A stretch of DNA of 64,000 bases from JAEUJZ01 sp964460115 (GTDB lineage Bacteria; Myxococcota_A; Polyangia; Palsa-1104; JAEUJZ01), in contig CAYWPR010000006.1 in assembly GCA_964460115.1 (NCBI GenBank), forward strand, positions 1 to 64,000. The letters are read 5' to 3'. A program made the position numbers and the translations under genes. Shown in pieces: positions 44,201 through 51,757 of the stretch; the stretch's first letter is position 1, and every line of letters begins with the position of its first letter. The notes beneath the pieces were generated by a model that had not been told where the DNA came from, did not search any database, and saw nothing but the letters and a program-made list of their open reading frames with translations.

Positions 44201-44556
44201 GTAGAAGTGCGCTGCACCGGCTGGCCGTCTTGCATCACAACCGTCGTGCGCAAAGCATCGTGGCGCTGCATCAAGGCCAAAATGCTTTGTTTCAGCGCCA
44301 AAATGCGAAGCGGGCCGCGTAGGCGCACGGCCGTCCACTCGTTATTGATGGCGATTTCCGGTTCATATTGATCAAAGAACCAGAATCGCTGTTGCGCAAA
44401 GGTCAGCGGCACAGCGTTTCGAGCGTCGCTGCGCGCCATTGCAGATCCATCTTCTGCATGCTGCTGCCGCTCTTTAAGTCTTAACTCGAAAAGCGCGCGC
44501 TTCTCAGGCGATAGACGGGCGATCTGCTCCATGAGTTTTGACGGAATTTCCGGCAT
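41197..44556 (-). CDS. NRPS module C-A-T, predicted alanine
   Basis: The 1119-residue protein has a condensation domain (about 47-490, HHIVIDA at 184-190), an adenylation domain (about 515-1005) and a carrier domain (Ser1054 in GGHSL). Reading the specificity pocket against GrsA gives D713, L714, F717, N751, N774, A776, L800, T808, Y809, K997, that is DLFNNALTYK, which matches the published alanine code. The A10 motif is intact (NGKVDR). The C-terminal tail ends in an acidic stretch (SELREEISL) of the type that docks to TubC-like N-terminal domains, and the next gene starts with such a domain. It is therefore the second module in a colinear line. The gene overlaps the next by four bases. Confidence 0.95.
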   Translation of the reverse strand: MPEIPSKLMEQIARLSPEKRALFELRLKERQQHAEDGSAMARSDARNAVPLTFAQQRFWFFDQYEPEIAINNEWTAVRLRGPLRILALKQSILALMQRHDALRTTVVMQDGQPVQRTSTQMSVALQVIDLQSRQDLCAAERFEEAKRQAQKETRRHFDLARGPLFRIQLFKLAAEEHLLLLIFHHIVIDAWSATIFYRELGAFYNSFLHEQPLALPPLPMQYADFAQQQEKWLQSPAYDKALAYWKKQLADLVSAPLQLPTDFPRPPKQSYRGAQQPIKFSAALLLALKELGQQEGASLFMTLLAAFQTLLHRYTGQLEIVVGTPIANRGGSAIEGLIGCFTNTLALRSSFSQGQSFRRLLRQVRNTVLDALSHQEMPFEKLVWELQKERDLSRTPIFEAMLVYNNTALRFNQFERLQVEPVAIENTVAKFDCSLFVTELETEFLAHFEYNADLFAQPTMARMVQHLQTLLSGIVAAPDLLISELPLLSDFERRQMLLEWNATAPSVTAPGPNPQCLHQLFAAQVERTPEAVAIVCETQRMSYRELNARANQLAHHLQKLGVGAEVPVGVYMERSIEMVVGILGILKAGGAYVPLDPAYPPGRLAFMQEDAAPLALLTEAKLLDSLPATSVASRVICLDKDWPDIAQHPVRNPLSAATGNSLAYILYTSGSTGRPKGVEIEHCGPMALIAWALQVFTKDEIAGTLASTSICFDLSVFELFVPLCSGGKVILVSNALHLPLLQSQDEVTLINTVPSAMTELVRNSALPASVKTVNLAGEPLKNALAQQVYQQTLVQKVYNLYGPSEDSTYSTFALVQKGASAEPTIGRPIANTQTYILSGALQPVPIGVIGELYIGGAGLARGYRKRPALTAEKFIPSPFGTNRLYRTGDLARYLPDGNIEFLGRRDNQVKLRGYRIELGEIEVALSLHSQVQDAVVIVRTSDFGDKRLLAYVTVDATLPEAEAATTLSTHLRKTLPDYMIPSAFVVLRALPLLPNGKVDRQALPAPVALQSSDANSFVPPRTPLEASIAEIWQKVLELPQVGIHDDFFALGGHSLLATQVISRCRQIFAVEIALVRLFEERTIARLATAISHLTLSQELQEAQGKANELPSELREEISL

Positions 44557-44628
44557 CGCATTCCTTTGGCTACGCTTTATTCGCCCATAGGGGCAGACTT
44601 TGAAAAAGGAATTCGCTTCAGAGAAGAG

Positions 44629-47600
44629 CTACTTTTTGCATACGATTCCTCGAAAGGGCGGATTTTGCAGAAAGTCTTCCCAAAATCGCTGACCGTACTC
44701 TTCGATGCTCTGCGGAGAGCACAGCAAATTCTGCCGCTTTACGATTTGAAAACCGGCTTGCAAAAGAGCCGACTCATAGGTTTCTTTGGACCAGTAGTAT
44801 CCGTGAAATTCAATGATCTCGTCGCTTGATTTCACGGTGTGGGTGATGATGGAACCTTCTTCGCAAGGCTCGGCGATCTTTCTGAAATAGCCATAGCGCT
44901 CATGCGTGCGAAGTTCCTTTTGTGAGCGTTCGATGTGCTCATTCAGAAGCACAAAATGTCCACCGGGTTTCAGGTTTTCAAAAGCAACTTGGCACATGCG
45001 CAAAAGCTGCTCTTTGGTTTGCGCGTAGTTTAGAAGAAACGACGCAACCACCAGATCAAATTCCCCAACCTTGCCCAGTTCCAGTACATCTTTGCAGACA
45101 TACTCGATGTCGCGCGGATTCTGCTTTTCTTGCCACTCGGCCAGCCGAATCATTTGCGTAGAGATGTCCACACCAACGACACGGGCCGCGCCGCGCTGTT
45201 TCAGCAAGCGACAGTAGTGTCCCTCTCCGCACGCCAGATCCAGAACCGTGCGGTTTGCCGCGAGTTCGCCGATCATTGCAAAAAGGGTGTAGTCGGTAAT
45301 GTGCTTATTGACCGCGGAACTGCGAATTTTGCGAAACTGCTGAGCAATCGGATCGTATTGCGCGGGCGGCGCGCCGCGCGTCCTAAGCCAAGACTGCCAT
45401 GACTGAAAAACTCGCAGATTTTCGTCGCGCAGCACATCTTCGACAAGGTCGATGCGGCTGCGGCTGAGCTCTTTGCTGGCCCGTACCGAAACCGCCGGAC
45501 CGCCCAGGCCAAACTTTTCCGCATCGCTGCGTCTGGCGCCATACACAATGGTGGAAATGCTCGCCCACTCGCAGGCAAAAAAGCACATGGGACATGGCTC
45601 TAGCGTCGAATACAGCACACAGCCGGAAAGATCGGTGGTCTGAAGCTGACTACAGGCGGCCCGTATCGCCTGCACTTCGGCATGGGCCGTCACATCGGTG
45701 TGCCGCCGCACTTCGTTGTAGACGCAGGCAAGAAGCTCCCCATCTTTGACGATGCAAGCGGCAATCGGCGTCTGATCCTCGGCAATTGCTTCCTCGGCTT
45801 TGACGATTGCGGAACGCATGAAGGCCTGATGGCGCGCGCTTTGTGCACCCGCCTCCGTGCCAAATTCCGCTGGCAAGTCGCGCGGCGCGGACACCTTGTT
45901 CATTTGCTCGCTTAAACGCTGCTTCGCTTCTTCTTCCGAAATGTCCGCCAAGTCGGCAAGCAGATCCGCCAAATCGGCGGTTTCCACCTGGGTCGCCTGC
46001 TGCAGCGTGATGAGTTCAGCCAGCCCGGCCACCGTTCCGGTGTCAAGCAGTTGGCGCATGGATAGATTCACATGGAACTCATCATTGATGCGATACAGCA
46101 CCTGCGCCGCCAAAAGCGAATTGCCGCCAATCGCCAAAAAGTCATCATGGCGGCCCACGCGGGAAATCGATAAAAGCTTGCTCCAGATCTGCGCAACAGT
46201 CTGCTCGATGGGAGTCTGCGGCGCAGAAGTACGATCTAGGGTTTGGTCTTTGGCCGCCGACATAGAAGCGCGCGGCGCAGAAGCCGCAGGGCTTTGAGGA
46301 CTAAGGAGTCCCCACATTTGGGCCAGCGCAATTTCTTCGTCGGTCTTGGCGATATAGCTGCTTTGCGCAGGTGCCTCATCTTGCGAATTTGGCAGCATCT
46401 GCCGATCGATCTTGCCGTTTGGCGAGCGAGGCAAGCTATCGAGCTTCACCACTGCGGCAGGAATCATATATTCAGGAAGCGTGGACTTCAGATAAGCCTG
46501 TACTTCTTGGGTGTCAAGCTCTGCGCTGGGCGCATTTTCCGCGGCAGCAAGAGAAGCGGAACGCGGAACCACATAGGCAAAAAGGCGCGTATGGTTAGAA
46601 GCATCGGTGCGGGCCACAACGCAGGCTTCGAAAATGGCGGGATGGCGTAGCAAAACAGACTGTATCTCGGCTAGCTCAATTCGATAGCCGCGAATTTTGA
46701 CCTGGTCGTCGGCGCGACCCAAAAATTCGATTTCGCCATTTGGCAAATAGCGCGCCCGATCGCCGGTTCGATACATACGCCTTCCATCCGATTGGCCGGA
46801 TGGGTCCGGCAGAAATTTCTGCGCCGTCAAAGCCGGAAGGTTCAGATAACCAAGCGCCACGGCGCTGCTGGACACATACATTTCACCAGCCGCACCAGCG
46901 GAAACGGGCTGCCCGTCTTCGTCCAGAATGTAGATGTGTACATCGGGCAAAGGAATTCCGATGACGCGGTTTCCGGCTTGCGTCACATCGGCGCTGGTCA
47001 GACGGCGATAAGTAATCTCTCCGGCGGTTTCGGTGATGGCATACATATTGACAAGCTGCGGATGCGCATCACCATGCCGGGCCATCCAAGAATCAAGCAG
47101 CACTGGATCCAGCGCTTCGCCGCTAAAGACGATGTAGCGCAGACTCAGCTTGAGGTTCTGTTTAGAAGCAGCATCGGCAAGCAAAAACAAACTGAAGGCC
47201 GATGGCGTCTGGCTAAGCACCGTGATCTTTTTTTGCGCCACCAAGCGGTAAAAATCGTCCGGCGACTGGCCTACTTCAGGTCGCACGATGACCAATTCAG
47301 CGCCGTGAAAAAGCGCGCCCCAGATTTCCCAGACCGAAAATCCGAACGAATAGGAATGAAAAAGCGTCCAGCGATCGTTTTTGTCAAAAGATAGATACGA
47401 TTGCGTGGCGTAAAACAGGCGCACCACATTGCCGTGGGTGACCATGATTCCCTTCGGCTTCCCAGTGGAACCGGAGGTATAGATCACATACATCAAGTTG
47501 TGCGGCGACACCGCGGCATTCACATTGTCCCAAGACTGCGCGGCAATGTCGGCGGAATCGCGATCCAGGTATACTGCCTTGCCGCCAAACGCGCCAAGCA

Positions 47601-48012
47601 CAGCTCCTAACGCAGTCTGTAGCGCCGCCGTGGTGACTAGAACCGCAATTCGCGTGTCTTTCACCATATAGGAAAGCCGGTCGCTCGGATAAGCCGGGTC
47701 CAAGGGCACATATGCCCCACCCGCCTTTAGGATGCCGAGCATGCCGACTATCGCATCAAGCGATCGCTCTACACACAAGCCAACTAGCGAATTCGCGCCT
47801 ACGCCTAACGCGCGCAAATGCCGCGCCAGTTGATTGGCTTGCCGATTGAGCTCGCCATAGCGCAGCGCCTTATCGCCATCACTGACAGCGATTGCGTCGG
47901 GGTCCTTTGCGACTTGAATTTCGAACAGTTGATGTAGGCAGCTCTGCGGCACCTCGGGCTGCACGTTGGAAGAATTCGAATCTATCTCTGCCAATCTGTC
48001 TTGTCTGGCCAC
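44629..48012 (-). CDS. NRPS loading protein: A - T - cytidine-deaminase-like - SAM methyltransferase
   Basis: From the GTG at 48012 (AGGAG ten bases upstream; a TTG at 48036 has none) the protein has 1127 residues. No condensation domain precedes the adenylation domain (about 25-537). The pocket has Gly224 where the alpha-amine-binding Asp is expected; the code reads G-F-W-S-V-S-M-G-E-K. The A10 Lys (534) is present. The carrier Ser is 632 in GGNSLL. After a short acidic helix (LLADLADISEEEA) lies a TadA/cytidine-deaminase fold (about 727-862) with zinc and proton-transfer residues intact: His777 and Glu779 in HAE, Cys807 and Cys810 in PCPMC. The C-terminal 240 residues are a class I methyltransferase (VLDLACGEGH at about 923). 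The gene is 72 bases before the alanine module and 151 after the ACAD stop. Confidence 0.92.
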   Translation of the reverse strand: MARQDRLAEIDSNSSNVQPEVPQSCLHQLFEIQVAKDPDAIAVSDGDKALRYGELNRQANQLARHLRALGVGANSLVGLCVERSLDAIVGMLGILKAGGAYVPLDPAYPSDRLSYMVKDTRIAVLVTTAALQTALGAVLGAFGGKAVYLDRDSADIAAQSWDNVNAAVSPHNLMYVIYTSGSTGKPKGIMVTHGNVVRLFYATQSYLSFDKNDRWTLFHSYSFGFSVWEIWGALFHGAELVIVRPEVGQSPDDFYRLVAQKKITVLSQTPSAFSLFLLADAASKQNLKLSLRYIVFSGEALDPVLLDSWMARHGDAHPQLVNMYAITETAGEITYRRLTSADVTQAGNRVIGIPLPDVHIYILDEDGQPVSAGAAGEMYVSSSAVALGYLNLPALTAQKFLPDPSGQSDGRRMYRTGDRARYLPNGEIEFLGRADDQVKIRGYRIELAEIQSVLLRHPAIFEACVVARTDASNHTRLFAYVVPRSASLAAAENAPSAELDTQEVQAYLKSTLPEYMIPAAVVKLDSLPRSPNGKIDRQMLPNSQDEAPAQSSYIAKTDEEIALAQMWGLLSPQSPAASAPRASMSAAKDQTLDRTSAPQTPIEQTVAQIWSKLLSISRVGRHDDFLAIGGNSLLAAQVLYRINDEFHVNLSMRQLLDTGTVAGLAELITLQQATQVETADLADLLADLADISEEEAKQRLSEQMNKVSAPRDLPAEFGTEAGAQSARHQAFMRSAIVKAEEAIAEDQTPIAACIVKDGELLACVYNEVRRHTDVTAHAEVQAIRAACSQLQTTDLSGCVLYSTLEPCPMCFFACEWASISTIVYGARRSDAEKFGLGGPAVSVRASKELSRSRIDLVEDVLRDENLRVFQSWQSWLRTRGAPPAQYDPIAQQFRKIRSSAVNKHITDYTLFAMIGELAANRTVLDLACGEGHYCRLLKQRGAARVVGVDISTQMIRLAEWQEKQNPRDIEYVCKDVLELGKVGEFDLVVASFLLNYAQTKEQLLRMCQVAFENLKPGGHFVLLNEHIERSQKELRTHERYGYFRKIAEPCEEGSIITHTVKSSDEIIEFHGYYWSKETYESALLQAGFQIVKRQNLLCSPQSIEEYGQRFWEDFLQNPPFRGIVCKK

Positions 48013-48108
48013 GCTTGTATGACTCCTGACGACCAAAAGATGCGAGGAGTTGCCGTTGAAACTGCAATGTACGTTGTGACGATTTGGCTAACGACTACCG
48101 GACAAAGC

Positions 48109-48143
48109 GCCACTTTTGGTGGCAAGCCAAATGCCTGGCTTGC
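48109..48143 (-). promoter_or_regulatory. Two adjacent hairpins in the NRPS leader region
   Basis: GCCAC TTTTG GTGGC (48109-48123) and GCAAGCCA AATGCC TGGCTTGC (48122-48143) are two back-to-back inverted repeats in the 175-base space between the acyl-CoA dehydrogenase stop and the NRPS start. On the transcribed strand they precede the NRPS gene by about 100 bases. They could terminate the upstream transcript or act as an attenuator or operator for the assembly-line genes. No gene is seen in this space. Confidence 0.45.
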
Positions 48144-48187
48144 ATTTCGAGGCGCTTGCAAAAGGGCGTGCATATCCATCGTCCGCC

Positions 48188-49327
48188 TTACTTGACGGCC
48201 AAGAACTGCGAGACGATCATACGCTGAATCTGACTTGTGCCCTCCACGATCTGCAATACTTTGGCGTCGCGCATCCATTTCTCGGCAGGCTGGTCGCGCA
48301 TGACGCCGTAGCCGCCAAGAATTTGTACGGCATTTGTGGCCACCTGCATCGCCATGTCAGCGGCATAGGCTTTGGCCATGCTTGACGCCGCGGTGCTCTG
48401 CAGCCCCTCATCAATGCGCCAGGCGGCGCGCCAGACCAGCAAACGCGCCGCTTCGATTTCGATGGCCATATCGGCCAGCATGAAACTCACGGCTTGCTTG
48501 GTAATGATGGGTTGGCCAAACTGCACCCGCTCTTTGGCATACTGCGTAGCATGCTCGTAGGCCGCTTGCGCCAAGCCCACTGCCAGGGCTGAGATCACCG
48601 GGCGGTTGAGCTCGAAGTACTTCATCGCGATGTAGAAGCCCTCGCCCTCTTTGCCCAAGCGATTGCCGGCGGGAACGCGTACATCTTCCAGAAAGACGTC
48701 GCAGGCCAAAGAGGCGCGCATTCCCATTTTTCGCTCGGACTTGCCGGTAGAAAGTCCAGGCGTTTCGGCTTCCACGATAAACGCTGTGATTCCGGCCCCT
48801 AAAAGCTGTGCGAAGATGATATACACCTCGGCGGTGGGGCCGCAGGTGATGAAGCGCTTCTGACCACTTAGGATGTAATCTCGACCATCGCGCACGGCAG
48901 TCGTTGAAAGCGCCGCGACATCCGAGCCAGCTCCCGGTTCGGTCAAAGCAAAAGCGCCAAGCCGAACTTTGTCTTCGGCGCAAAACAGCGGCAGATAGCG
49001 CGCTTTTTGCGCCTCGGTACCAGCGTGCATGATGGGCAGCGCCACTGCATCGCATCCCAAAATGGCGTTGGCGATTCCCGCACACCCCCAGCCGAGCACC
49101 TCGGTGATGAGGCAGGCCGTCAGCAGGTTTTCCATCCCGCCGCCGCCATAGCGCTGCGGATACTTGTAGGCGATAAGCCCGGCCTTGGCCGCCTGCTCAA
49201 GCACCGGCCAGGGCGTCTCTTCTCGCTCGTCATACTCGGCAGCCACCGGACGGATGACCTGTTCCGAGAAACGTCGCGCCGCTCCTAGCAGCAGCTCTTG
49301 CTCATTGCTCGGGCGGAAACCGATCAT
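48188..49327 (-). CDS. Acyl-CoA dehydrogenase-family flavoprotein
   Basis: The ATG at 49327, with AAGGTG eight bases before it, gives 379 residues, the normal length; the frame stays open up to a TTG at 49369 inside folE. Signatures are FALTEPGAGSDVAAL, RFITCGPTAEVYI, QILGGYGVMRDQPAEKWMRDAK and IVEGTSQIQR, the last with the catalytic Glu at the short-chain position. Enzymes of this family form alpha,beta double bonds in acyl thioesters; in NRPS clusters some act on carrier-bound residues. Its position next to the assembly line suggests desaturation of a starter or aminoacyl unit (inference). Fatty acid or amino acid degradation is an alternative. Confidence 0.85.
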   Translation of the reverse strand: MIGFRPSNEQELLLGAARRFSEQVIRPVAAEYDEREETPWPVLEQAAKAGLIAYKYPQRYGGGGMENLLTACLITEVLGWGCAGIANAILGCDAVALPIMHAGTEAQKARYLPLFCAEDKVRLGAFALTEPGAGSDVAALSTTAVRDGRDYILSGQKRFITCGPTAEVYIIFAQLLGAGITAFIVEAETPGLSTGKSERKMGMRASLACDVFLEDVRVPAGNRLGKEGEGFYIAMKYFELNRPVISALAVGLAQAAYEHATQYAKERVQFGQPIITKQAVSFMLADMAIEIEAARLLVWRAAWRIDEGLQSTAASSMAKAYAADMAMQVATNAVQILGGYGVMRDQPAEKWMRDAKVLQIVEGTSQIQRMIVSQFLAVK

Positions 49328-49355
49328 CAGATACGCACCTTGAATGTCGCGCTTT

Positions 49356-49916
49356 TCAAGTGCCAGCAAGACAGAGAAAGCGCTCTGCCACGACGGAATC
49401 CGTTTTCAGGGTGCCCAAAAGCACGCTGGTCACGGTCTCTGTGCCCACTTTCTGAACGCCCCGCATCTCCAAGCACAGGTGGCGGGCCTTGATGATGGCC
49501 CCGGCGCCGGATGCATTGGCTTGCTGCATCAGCCACTGCGCAAGCTGCTGCGTCAGCCGTTCCTGCACCTGCAGCCGCCGGCTGTACTGCTCGACGACGC
49601 GCGCCAGCTTGGACAAACCCAAATAGGAATTGCCGGGCAGATATCCCAAAGCCACCGTTCCGAAAAACGGCAGCATGTGGTGCTCGCACAAAGAGCAGAA
49701 CTGAATGTTGCGCTCGATCACGAAGCCTTCGTACTGCTCCTCATTGGCAAATCGAGTCGCTTTGAACTCCTTTTTGCCAAAGAGCTCCCCATACATTCGC
49801 CCGACCCGCTGCGGCGTCTCGCGCAGACCCTCGCGCTCCGAATCTTCGCCGATTCCTTTTAGGATCAGACGAACCCCTTCTTCGATCAAGGCTGTATCTA
49901 TTCTTGTAGATGCCAT
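49356..49916 (-). CDS. folE: GTP cyclohydrolase I
   Basis: This 186-residue protein is a canonical type IA GTP cyclohydrolase. The zinc ligands are in FCSLCEHHMLPF (Cys and His) and the second Cys in ARHLCLEMRGV. RETPQRVGRMY and LGLSKLARVVEQYSRRLQVQERL are also conserved. It converts GTP to 7,8-dihydroneopterin triphosphate, the first step to folate, biopterin and 7-deazaguanine compounds such as queuosine. It lies 89 bases after QueD and 28 bases before the dehydrogenase gene on the same strand, so it may be housekeeping or may feed a pterin or deazapurine into the cluster. Confidence 0.95.
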   Translation of the reverse strand: MASTRIDTALIEEGVRLILKGIGEDSEREGLRETPQRVGRMYGELFGKKEFKATRFANEEQYEGFVIERNIQFCSLCEHHMLPFFGTVALGYLPGNSYLGLSKLARVVEQYSRRLQVQERLTQQLAQWLMQQANASGAGAIIKARHLCLEMRGVQKVGTETVTSVLLGTLKTDSVVAERFLCLAGT

Positions 49917-50005
49917 TGCTTCAACTTTTGTTGTTCATGTTCGCGATGTGCCAACTGCAAAATCCCATCAACGGGTCTAGGTTTGGCAAATGCGCTGGGC
50001 TTAGA

Positions 50006-50431
50006 TCATGGGTTTGAACGCTCATAGACGGCCAAGCCGCTACATGTCTCCTGAACAACTACTCGCTGTAGCGAAACGCCCGGGCGTAGCTTTACGATGG
50101 TCTCGACGTGATCAAATAGACATTTGGCAATCACCTCGGCCGTCGGTTCACTCGAAAAACAAAAGACTTTCAGTCCTTGTTCGCGAATAACCGGCAAGAG
50201 CGGATCCGCCTCATTGGCCAGGTAGGCATGATCCCAATGCTCATCGACCCAGGCCTTCAAGGGCGCTTTTATGTCCCCAAAGTCCATGACGAAGTCGTTG
50301 TCGTTCAGCGACTCAGCGGTCAGCTCAATAGTGGCCTCGCCACTATGTCCATGTAGGTGTCGGCACTTGCCCTGGTGCCGAATCAATCGATGACCGTACT
50401 CGAACTTGATCTTGGTCAAGACCTTGTACAT
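50006..50431 (-). CDS. queD: 6-carboxy-tetrahydropterin synthase / PTPS-like (QueD)
   Basis: This 141-residue protein has FEYGHRL and CRHLHGHSGEA, holding the zinc His residues and the catalytic Cys, then DFGDIK, DHAYL, PTAEVIAKCL and VVQETCSG with the substrate-binding Glu. The Cys-x-x-x-His-Gly-His arrangement fits QueD better than mammalian-type PTPS. QueD turns dihydroneopterin triphosphate into 6-carboxytetrahydropterin on the way to preQ0. FolE, the previous enzyme, is next door, but QueE and QueC are not in the window. Confidence 0.9.
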   Translation of the reverse strand: MYKVLTKIKFEYGHRLIRHQGKCRHLHGHSGEATIELTAESLNDNDFVMDFGDIKAPLKAWVDEHWDHAYLANEADPLLPVIREQGLKVFCFSSEPTAEVIAKCLFDHVETIVKLRPGVSLQRVVVQETCSGLAVYERSNP

Positions 50432-50541
50432 GCCATCTTTTAATAGTCGATATGCTCTATAGACTCAAGAAATTTCGTTAGCTATCAAACGATAACGAGC
50501 GCCAAAGACGGCACCAGGAAGGATGGGCCAACCGCAAAGCT

Positions 50542-51072
50542 TCAGTAGCTTAATAAAGCCGAGACCGAATATCCGCTGAGCAGTTTGCGCCCAAATAGAA
50601 AGCTTAGCTCGATAACGAAGGAAAATCCGAGCACCTCGGCGCCGAGGCGCGTACACAAGCGCGCGGTGGCCGCGGCCGTACCGCCCGTGGCCAGAAGGTC
50701 GTCCACGATCAAGATGCGTTCTCCCGCCACTGCATCTTCGTGCATTTCCAAAAATCCGGTGCCGTATTCCAGGGTGTATTCCTCGCGCGCCAAGCGAAAT
50801 GGCAGCTTGCCGGGTTTGCGCACTGGCGCAAAACCGATGCCCAGACGATCCGCAAGTGGCGCTCCAAACACAAATCCGCGCGACTCGACTCCGACAATGC
50901 GCGTCGGCTGTAGTGCCGCCGCATGGCTGGCCATCAAATCAATGACGCTGCGAAAGGCTTGGGAATCGGACAACAGCGGCGTTATATCCTTAAAAAGGAT
51001 GCCCGGCTTGGGAAAGTCGGGAACATCGCGAACCTTGCTGCCGATAAGCGACAAAGCGTTCATTGTATCCAT
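50542..51072 (-). CDS. apt: Adenine phosphoribosyltransferase
   Basis: The 176-residue protein has FPKPGILFKDITPLL at the N-terminus, VGVESRGFVFGAPLA, and the PRPP-binding motif ILIVDDLLATGGTAAA. These are diagnostic for Apt, which salvages adenine to AMP. The gene sits 110 bases ahead of queD on the same strand and is probably a housekeeping gene at the edge of the cluster. Length is normal. Confidence 0.95.
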   Translation of the reverse strand: MDTMNALSLIGSKVRDVPDFPKPGILFKDITPLLSDSQAFRSVIDLMASHAAALQPTRIVGVESRGFVFGAPLADRLGIGFAPVRKPGKLPFRLAREEYTLEYGTGFLEMHEDAVAGERILIVDDLLATGGTAAATARLCTRLGAEVLGFSFVIELSFLFGRKLLSGYSVSALLSY

Positions 51073-51210
51073 GGCCCTACTCCAAATGCTGAATCAGGTT
51101 TGCTCAGCGAGACTCTGGCATATAACACATCAATACGCCGCGCGGCAGCAAAGACAGCGGCAGATACGAAAAGGATGCCGCAAGCCAGCAGCGCAGGCGC
51201 GGACGCGCGC

Positions 51211-51696
51211 TTAGCGCGCAATGCCCAGCTTGCTGATTCGACTGGCTAAGTACGGATCGTCCTTCGCATAGGCGGACAATAAGGAACGCAATTCCTGCGT
51301 CAATGGCGAGTCGGCGCTTAAGCCCGGCAGGTTGCGCTGCACGGCATCGTCGATGAGCTCTTCCACGGCCTGCCCGGGGGTTAGCGCGCCGCGGCGCAAA
51401 CGCTCGGCGATGCTTTGCACGCTGTCCGCTGCGGCGGCTTTGGTCACGGCGCTGACTGCTGCGGCTTGAGCTATCGCTTGGGCCGCGGTGACGCCCTTGA
51501 CTCGAGCGGCGGCATCGACCGCCGTCGCGGCTGTAAGCGGAGCCGTCGGCTCGACCGCCGCTGCGCCGCTTAGCGCCGACGCTTTGCCAACGGATTTCGC
51601 GCCGGTTGCCGCTTGAATGGAACCGCTGCCGTCAGCGCTCTTGTCGCCGTGCGGGGCGGAAGGAGTTCGGCCAGTGGAAGAATTTCTGTGGGCCAT
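51211..51696 (-). CDS. Ala-rich protein of unknown function with a folded C-terminus
   Basis: I do not recognise this 161-residue protein. The first half is low-complexity Ala/Thr/Ser/Gly; the second half looks folded and helical (SIAERLRRGALTPGQAVEELIDDAV, split here as SIAERLRRG then TPGQAVEELIDDAV) and ends in DDPYLASRISKLG. AAGGAG lies upstream of the ATG. It has no signal peptide or membrane helix. It is upstream of apt on the same strand and divergent from the small lipoprotein gene. Confidence 0.6.
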   Translation of the reverse strand: MAHRNSSTGRTPSAPHGDKSADGSGSIQAATGAKSVGKASALSGAAAVEPTAPLTAATAVDAAARVKGVTAAQAIAQAAAVSAVTKAAAADSVQSIAERLRRGALTPGQAVEELIDDAVQRNLPGLSADSPLTQELRSLLSAYAKDDPYLASRISKLGIAR

Positions 51697-51757
51697 GGCT
51701 GCTTTTGCTCCTTACCAGAATACCAAAAGCCCGCGGCTTATAGCGTACCATAGCGTC

